Shown here one piece after another: positions 53,401-62,400 of a DNA stretch of 64,000 bases. Position 1 is the first letter of the stretch; each line of letters opens with the position of its first letter. The stretch is from assembly GCA_029706075.1 (NCBI GenBank), contig JAINUG010000031.1:3393001-3457000 (forward strand), in the 5' to 3' direction. The notes beneath the pieces are model-generated. The model was not told the origin of the DNA. It did no database searches and saw only the letters and a list, made by a program, of their open reading frames with translations. Origin of the DNA: Aldrovandia affinis (taxonomy: Eukaryota > Chordata > Actinopteri > Notacanthiformes > Halosauridae). A program made the position numbers and the translations under genes.

Positions 53401-56400
53401 CTCACGAGCGGAGCCCCTCCCCTGTCACCCCGGTGAAAGCAAATGGGAAAGATGCCACAGCTCTCCTAGACTCGGGCAGCATGGTGACGCTGTTAAGACC
53501 AGAGTTTGCCAGAGACCAGACCACGACTAACACCGTGGACATCACCTGCATCCACGGGGAAACCAAAAAGTACAGAACCACTCCGTTAAACCTACAGACA
53601 ATGAAGGGACAACACTTGGGGCGAGCTGGGGTTGTACCAAACCTGCCGGTTCCAGTTCTGATCGGGAGAGACTCCCCGATGTTCACCCGGCTGTGGTCCA
53701 GCATGTCAAGGGAAACAGAGAAACTAGGCAACCAAAAGGTAAAAGAAGCCAAGAGACGGGTGAGTGTCACCAGTGAAGGGGAAACCAAACTGTGGATTTC
53801 AGGAGGTAGACCCCAATGCCTCTACCAAACCCCTATCTGAAGAGGATCAGGTCGAAGAGTGGCTGGGGGGCCATTAAATTAATTTGGCAGATTTATTTCC
53901 TATGGACCACGAGAGGGAGCCCGAGCCCAACTTAGCAAGCAGATTCGGGACAGCTCAATTGGAGGATCCCAACCTGGCTAGCGCTCTCCAGCAGGTGACG
54001 GTCGTTGATGGGAAAACCCTCCAGGGAGTAAGTCAAATCATATATCCCCACTTCGGTATAAAAAAACTATTATAATATCAAGTAATCAAAAGGAATAACG
54101 AATGCCTTCAGTTGTTGTTGGTGCCCAAACCATTTGTACAATCTTCTTAATTTGACGCATACTCATCTTCTTATACTATCTGGGGGTAGAAAAAATGTTA
54201 GAAAGAATACAAGTATTGTATTGTAGAGTATTGAATGCATTACGGGGGGCAGGACTGACGGTGAATCCAAAGAAATGTCGGCTTGGCCTGCAGGAGGCGG
54301 AATACCTAGGATACATCATCGGAGGAGGGTGTACCAAGCCTCAGGCAACAAAAGTGGAAGCAACTGGCCCTGCCCCCTCCACAAAAAGCAAGTATGCACA
54401 TTTGTGGGGCTAACCATTTACTATAGACAATTTAAACCCAACTTTGCCACCTTAGCTAGCCCCCTTACAGATCTGACATGGAGCTGTCTGCCAGACCAGG
54501 TGGAGTGGACGGAGCAAACAGAGGAGGCATTTCAGGAACTGAAGACGTCACTGTGTTCGGGACCCGTACTAGTGACACCGGATTTCTCGAAACCCCTACT
54601 AGTTCAAACAGACGCATCGGAAACCGGGGTGGGGACCATCCTATCCCAACTACAAGAGGAGGAGGAACACCTAATTGTGTACATCAGTCAAAAACTGTTA
54701 CTTCGGGAACAGAAATATTCAACAGAGAAAGAGCGTTTAGCAATCAAATGGGCAATAAAATATTATCTATTGGGATGGCATTTCACCCTGGTGACGGGCC
54801 ATGCCCCACTAGTCTGGATGGCCAGAAACAAGGACAGTAATGCCCGAGTCACTCGGTGGTTCCTATCGTTGCAACCATGTGCTTTCTCTGTCCTACACAG
54901 GTCCGGTGATGCACATGGGAATGCAGATGTCCTCTCCAGGAGAACTATGGTGTCGGGTCACCCCTCCCTCGCGGTTGGAGCTGAGGAAGAGGGTGTGTGG
55001 CAGACAGCCGGGGGAAGTACAGGCAGTGATCATAGAAGCGAGATACATGACAACACGCTGGCTCCACCCCTGAGCCTTAAATGGACTTCCGGATAAAATA
55101 AGAAGCACCGGGTAATCCTTAGTTAATGAAGACGCGGTGTTAAAAGAGAAGACCGATAATCTATCTGGCTGTAGAGTACCATATGGGAAAAGCGCTTGGA
55201 GAGGAAGTGAGAGAAAGAGAGAAAAATAGTATTGTTGGATTTATCGTTTTAACCCGAGTGATTGCCCTGATTGTTAACAAACTGTTTTGTATGAGAACCT
55301 GGATGTGTATGGAAACTTGGAAAACGGACAACGAGTACAGATTTTGGACACACTTTCTAGTACTGGGTAGGACCCCCCTTTGTCAACAGAACAGCCTGAA
55401 TTATTTGTGGCATGGATTCAACAAGGTGCTGGAAACATTCCTCAGAGATTCATCACACAGTTGCTGCAGATTTGTCAGCTGCACATTCATGTTGTGAATC
55501 TCCCGTTCCACGACATCCCAAAGGTGCTCTATTGGACTGAGATCTGGTGACTGTGGAGGACATTGGAGTACACTGAACTCATTGTCATGTTCGTGGAACC
55601 AGCTTGAGATGAAATGTGCTTTGTGACTGCTGGAAGTAGCCATTAGAAGATGGGTAGACTGTGGCCATAAAGGGATGCACATAGTCAGCAACAAGACTCA
55701 GGTAGGCTCTGGCATTTAAACGATGCTCAATTGGTATTAAGGGGCTTAATGTGTGCCAAGAAAACATTCCCCACACCATTACACCACCACCACCAGCCTG
55801 AACCGTTAACACAAGGTTAACACAAGGCGTAAACAACATAGATTCATGTTGTTTATGCCAAATTCTGACCCTACCATGTGCATGTCGCAGCAGAAATCGA
55901 GATTTGTCAGACCAGGCGACGTTTTTCCAATCTTCAACTGTCCAGTTTTGGTGAGCCTGTGCCCACTGTAGCCTCACTTTCCTGTTCTTAGCTGATAGGA
56001 GTGGAACCCGGTGTGGTCTTCTGCTGCTGTAGCCCATCTACTTCAAGGTTCGACATGTTGTGTGTTCAGAGATTCTCTTCTGCATACCACTGTTGTAACA
56101 CATGGTCATTTGAGTTACTGTTGCCTTCTTGTCAATCAATCAGTCAATCTTTATTTTTGTATAGCGCCATTTACAAACTGGTTGTCACACAGCGCTTCAC
56201 AATTGGCATTTTCCAGAGGGAATCAAAAAACCAGAAAACCATTGGAGCCAATGTGGGAAACTGGAAAATTATTCCCTGACCCCTTAAAAGGCGGTCGAGA
56301 TGAACTCCTGGAAAATGGTGGGATACAGAGAAAAACAAAAACAAATAGTCCTTGAGGCTCATGAGGCTTAACAGACCACCGGAAGGGCATTCTTCGGCAT

Positions 56401-59400
56401 CCTAAGTGTAGGGGTAGGGTGGACCTCATCCCTCCAGATACCAGGGCAGGGCGGGGGATGGAACCAGCAGCTAGGGTCCAGGCCAGCGGCATCTAGTTAA
56501 CACATGGCAGGGGTGGGGGGTTGACTCTGGGGCAGGTGAGCTCCGGGCAGGTGCCATGAAGCCGGGGAGAAAAGAGGAAAGGTGCAATTATGACTATGAT
56601 AAATATCACACCAGATCAGGGGAAAGAGTAGAGTGATAACACTTTTGCACCAGCAGAAGTAATCTAGGGCAGCATAACTAATTAGGTGAGTGGGACAGGG
56701 AGCACGCAGCCATGAGGGCACTCAGAGACCATCCCACCACATCATCAGCAGTCCTGATAGGGGCGGATCATCACTTATGATTGGTGACAGTAAGGATAGC
56801 TCATTGCACCAGAAGGCTCTATTGCTACGCCCCCTCCACATCTGCACCTAATGACTATAAGAGAGACTAAAGACTGTTCCACAGTAAAGGAGCTCTATAG
56901 GAGAAAGCTCTGCCACCTATTGTATTTTTGTTGCCTGCATCTTGTGAACGAAGCGAACGTGGGGGATTGTAGGGATGAAGTAGATCAGTCAAATAAGAGG
57001 GTGCAAGTCCATGCAAAACCTTTTAAGTTAAGAGGAGTACCTTATAGTCTACACAATAGTTTATAGGAAGCCAGTGAAGTGATGCTAACACAGGACTAAT
57101 GTGCTCATACTTCTTTGTTCTAGTCAGGATCCGTGCAGCAGCATTCTGTACGAATTGTAGGCTCCTGAGTGAGGTATTGGAACAGCCAGACAGTAATGCA
57201 TTGCAATAATCTAATCTAGATGTAACAAAGGCATGTACCATTTTTTTATGACAGGAAGCCCCTAATTTTGGCAATATTCCTCAAGTGAAAAAAGGCTACT
57301 TTGGAAATGTTTTTGATGTGACTATCAAATGAGAGACCAGGATCTATAGTAACACCAAGGTCTTTTACCACCAAACTTGCAGCAACAGAGCAACCATCCA
57401 GATTCAGAGATAAATCAAATAACCCTCTTCTGAGGTTTTTGGGCCCCAAGACCAACATCTCTGTTTTATCAGTATTCAGCAATAGAAAATTATCTGACAT
57501 CCAGTCTTTTATGTCTTTAAAACAGGCCTCCAACTGTTCGAATTGTCCTTCGCCAGGTTTCATTGATAGGTATAATTGTGTGTCATCTGCGTAGCAGTGA
57601 AAATGTACACCATGTTTACGAATGACATCACCAAGTGGCAACATGTAAAGGGAGAACAATAATGCCCCCAAAACAGAACCTTGAAGGACACCATATTCCA
57701 CCTTGATGCGAGCAGAGGGCTCATCATTTAACTGCACAAATTGATACCTATCTGACAGGTAGGATTTAAACCAGGAGAGTGCCTGTCCACGCAGTCCAAC
57801 TAGGTTTTCAAGTCTGCTCAGAAGAGTTTGGTGGTCTATTGTGTCAAACGCAGCACTTAAGTCCAAAAGCACAAGAATAGAGACACATCCACGGTCAGCT
57901 GATATCAGTAAGTCATTGACAACTTTAATAAGGGCAGTCTCAGTGCTATAGTGTTGCCTAAATCCTGACTGAAAAGTTTCATAGACGTCATTTGATATCA
58001 GGAATGAAGTCAGTCTCTGAGCTACAGCTTTCTCTAGAATTTTTGAAAGAAAAGAAAAATTAGAAATTGGCCTGTAGTTCCTGAGATTTTCGGGGTCAAG
58101 GTTTGGTTTCTTTAAAAGTGGCTTAATTACTACCACTTTTTGAGAATGTGGCATATAGCCTGATGAAAGAGACAGATTAATAATGTCTAGCATGGGTTGC
58201 CCCATAACAGGAAGAAGTTCTTTAACAAGTTTTGTTGGGATTGGGTCTAATTGGCAAGTAGATGGTTTGGAGGACATAACCAATTTAGAAAATTCAGTCC
58301 ACTCCAGAGCACTAAAAAACTCAAGAGTAGCCATAGGACCCCTGTCCTGGTAAGCCTGTGCTTTCTGATCAGTGTCCGCTACAGCAGAAGGTGCCATTTT
58401 AGTAATTTCATCTCTAATTTTCTCAATCTTCTCAGAGAAAAAGTTCATGAAATCATTACTATTATAGGCTGCCGGAGGCTTAGCATTGGTTTCAGTCTGG
58501 TTCTTTGTCAGTTTGGCCACTGTATCAAAAATAAATTTTGGATTATTCTTATTATGCTCAATCAGATCAGACAAATAGGTTGACCTTGCGGAGGAGAGAG
58601 CATATTTGTACTGTACCAGACTGTCTTTCCAGGCAGAATAAAATACTTCTAATTTAGTGGATCGCCACTTACGTTCTTGTCAGCTTGAACCAGTCTGGCC
58701 ATTCTCCTCTGACCTCTCTTATTAACAAGGTGTTTTCACCCACAGAACTGCCGCTCACTGGATGTTTTTTCTAGAGACTGTTGTGCGTGAAAATCCCATG
58801 AGATCAGCCGTTTCTGAGATACTTACACCACCTCGTCTGGCACCAACAATCATTCCACAGTCAAAGTCACTTAGATCACATTTCTTCCCCATTCAGATTT
58901 TTGGTCTGAACAACAACTGAACCTCTTGACCATGTCTGCATGCTTTTATGCATTGAGTTGCTGCCACATGATTGGCTGATTAGATAATTGCCTTAACAAG
59001 CAGGTGTACAGGTGTACCTAATAAAGTGGCCACCAATTTAAACAATTAAATTACGAATGCTAGCGATAGAGGATTCGAGGTGGAGTTAGCTTACTCAATC
59101 CACTGCCTACTGCGGAGGACGTAACTAAGCTGGCTGGCTGCAGCCAATTGCTGCATAGTTATTAGGCTACTAATGTTAGTTAGCTAGCTAGTTCAGTGCT
59201 CCAGTCTTATCTAACAATGCGTTGTTCTGTCAGTGAAGTGGCAGTCAACAAGATAGCCTATGTTACCCTGAAAGCTGAAGGATTCATTACAGACTTATGG
59301 AGCCATTCTGGACACACACTCTCTGTTAATGTCGATAAAAAGTGTTATAAATTATGTGCGTGAGAATTAATAAGCAAGCCTTATATTACACCTGGGATCA

Positions 59401-62400
59401 AATTGAATAAGTACACTGGTGTAACTTTAGAGAAAGGTCATTATTTTATTTTATTGAAGAGTAGCACAGGCACAAAACTCCAACAACTTGACTGACTTAA
59501 CTTACTTCAACCAGTGGGGTTTGGCAGTGCAAGGCAAAAGTGACATTATGTACATATTCAACTGACTTTTAGTAGTGTAACGGTGAGCAGTTAGCTTGAT
59601 GGTAGGTGTACTGTATGTGTAGAGAGTGACCCCCGTGCGTTTGTCATGTTTTCTGTGTAGTTCCTGGCATCTCAACGCTTTGTTTTAATAAAGCTAGTAG
59701 CGTGATAATCTTGTCTTGATTCAGCTCGCGCTGCTGTAGTATTTCTATTTCCTTCATTAAGCAGTCTTTCAGAGATTTTGTTGGATTGCATAGAATGCAC
59801 ATGCGCCTAGACTTTACCCTGCAGTTGGTTCACCCTCCGCCTATGGATTGGGGATTGCTTTCCCCCATCTTTTTGTGACATATAATAATGTGTCTGCATG
59901 CTTCAGTTGCACATGGCGCCACATCAGCGCGGAGCTTTAGTTGTCTACTAACATTGCAATAAAAGAAAGCACAAAACAAAACACAGAAACACAAAACGAA
60001 GCAATAAATAAATTAATAAAATTGCAAGAGGTTCTGATGCACTGCGTTTTATTAAAGCATAGTGTTTTGCATATAGGTAAGAAAGTGACTGAGCAGTGTT
60101 TTAGAGCTCAAACACTTCTATTTTGAATACTCAAGCATTCATGCATTAGGCCTATACTCAGGCAGTATTTGTGTCCACCCCTAACACATATACAACCCCC
60201 CTACTAGTTTTTGTCAGTGTTACTTTTTACCGTCAAGGTCAGTTAAGGGGTGTATTTCACATAACTGTGACATAAACATTTAAACCCCTTCTTTTTTTCA
60301 ACATTTGGAATGCTCAATAGTAACTGTAGGCCTGTCTCCATGCTGAAGCATTGTCTGTCGCTTCGGGAGAGTGCAGACCCGCATGCGAGTCCTCTGGATC
60401 ACACATAGCCAGTCACGGACGCTTTTTTCTCTCTCTGCAGTGCGCCAGGTGAGCCGCGCAGTCATTGCACCAGAGCGCTGCAGCATTTGCACAGCTGCCG
60501 CAGGCAGACTGCAGGTGCCCAATCGGCCAGAGGAGTCACTCTTATGCTAATGAGGCCTTCCTCACTGGATGATGCTAGGGCCAATTAAGCACCGCTCTGC
60601 TGGACTGCCTGTCACAGTCGGCACGGGCACGGTCAGGATTCACAATACAAATGCTTACCATTGGGCTTTCCACTTCAGTGAGAACAGTGCTTTAGCTGGA
60701 TACACCGTGCAACAGCCCCATGAAATAACAATTTTTACTTGTCAAATGTTTCTATTCTAATGTTGGTATATGGGCTTGTTATGCATGTGTGTGTGTGTGT
60801 TTTGTTTGTGTGTGGGGTTATAGTTCACAGTTAACAGGCAAATTTAAGGAACTGATGAATGGGTTCCAAGTTTCTTCAAAATGTATGATTTGGTTTTGGA
60901 GAGAGGCTGTCATTTTTTCTATTGATATGTATTCTGGGACCACATATACTGAAAGATTTATGCATTCACTACTACAAGTCGCTTTGGATTAAAGCATCTG
61001 CTAAATGGCATGTATTATATTATATATTAACAAGTAATATTTTTTCCCCAAAAAGATGTGTCACAATTATACACAGCCATGTTCAGTGTGCACCTTCCCC
61101 TTACAAGAATAACGCTACTGAGTTGTCTTCTATAGTGTTTTATGAGATTGGTGAACAAATCTTACAAGATCCTTCAGATCATTTGGCCTGCGCTTGCAGA
61201 CTGCCCTCTTTAATTCAAACCTCACATTTTTGATTGGCTTCAAGTCTGGAGACTGAGATGGCCATTGCAAAACAGTATTTTGTGGTCAGTTAATTATTTC
61301 TTGGTTGAATTTGAGGTATGCTTTGGATCATCTTTTGTCTTGATGAAAGAACCATTTTCAGCGAAGTTTCAGTTTCCTGCCAGAGGCAACCAGGTTACCA
61401 TCTTTGATGCTATGGGGTTGTTTTGCATCTACTGATCCTGTGGCTCTTCTTAAAGTCAATGGAATCATGATCGCCAGCAAGTGCCAAGACATTTTGGCCA
61501 AAAAAACCTAAACTTCTTGTCTTCTCAGTTCTTGTCATCTAGCCATGCTAGTCATAAATATAGGTAACCAGGCCTGCCCAGCATTTTTTTTACACGACCC
61601 TGTGCATGCTGGGAGGTTAATTTCTTAATTAACTCAGGAGCAGCACCTGTGTGGAAGCACCTGCTTTGAATATACTTTCAAAGTGTTTCCTCCTTTTTGG
61701 CCACTACCTGTAGCTCATTACTCCTTCAATTAATGTTGTATTTTACTATTTTGACTGTACACATTCAGTGTTTTTTCTCCTTCGTTAATGTATGTAACTG
61801 ACAGCAGAAAAAATCATCACAAACTGGGATTTTGCACCCTAATTTTATGATGAGTTTGACTAAAACCTTAATCGCTTTGATTTGAGAGTGGGAGCCATTT
61901 GAAACGTAAGAATTCTGGGAAGCTGTCTAGGACACATATTTTCTGACCCTGTTCTGTTTCTTGGTGGCAGACTTTTCCCCTTCTGGCATCTCCAGGCAGA
62001 TGACCAAATGGTCCCCCTTTCTGCTTTTTCCCTGAGACTTTCTGCTGCCCTCAATGGCCAGTAAGAGAGCCACATTGAGCAGCTTGAGAATGGAGTTAAC
62101 TGCCTGCCTTTGTTATGGAAATCAGACAGGGGCTGCTTCTGGCTCGCTAAAAGAGGTGCACCTCGAATCACTGTGTGCTCAGAAAGACCCCCAAATTGGC
62201 TAGTTACTGAAAAACAGTTATTTTAGGTCAAGTGCTGTGGAGGGCACTTAGGATGAGATTATTCATACTACAGAGAAGAGTACTGCATAGAGTATTATAC
62301 AGAGAAAGGTTTTCCCCATTTCTCCCTCCATGGTACTATTGATTTCCTCACAATGGGTTCGTCAGCATTAGCCACTCTAGTGTTTTCCCTCATTCTCGCC

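Larger units (their letters stand above)
51926..55348 (+). mobile_element. Ty3/gypsy LTR retrotransposon, internally deleted
   Basis: Left LTR 51926-52437 and 3'-truncated right LTR 54996-55348. Gag ORF 52491-53006 ([20 protein letters not shown]), continued out of frame to 53194, then a broken zinc knuckle. Aspartic protease with DSGSMVTLL (53337-53840). Polymerase: the palm with its YxDD is missing; what remains is [20 protein letters not shown] (54241-), then [14 protein letters not shown] and the RNase H region ([26 protein letters not shown]). The right LTR follows at once, so the integrase is absent. A defective copy of an endogenous element. Confidence 0.88.
55349..59033 (-). mobile_element. 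Second DD36E-like Tc1 element, split by an L2 LINE
   Basis: Same family as 41446-42646. Both extreme ends are lost: the left starts inside the inverted repeat (ACTTTCTAGTACTGGG) and the right stops at AATAAAGTGGCCAC. The minus-strand frame 55585-56037 has [26 protein letters not shown] and [15 protein letters not shown]. It lacks the second catalytic Asp region through a small deletion. Cut at 56134/58674 by the L2 insertion. Confidence 0.85.

Noticed and set aside
60298-60522. Minus-strand open frame of 74 codons
   Set aside because: No recognisable domain and no splice or conservation support.
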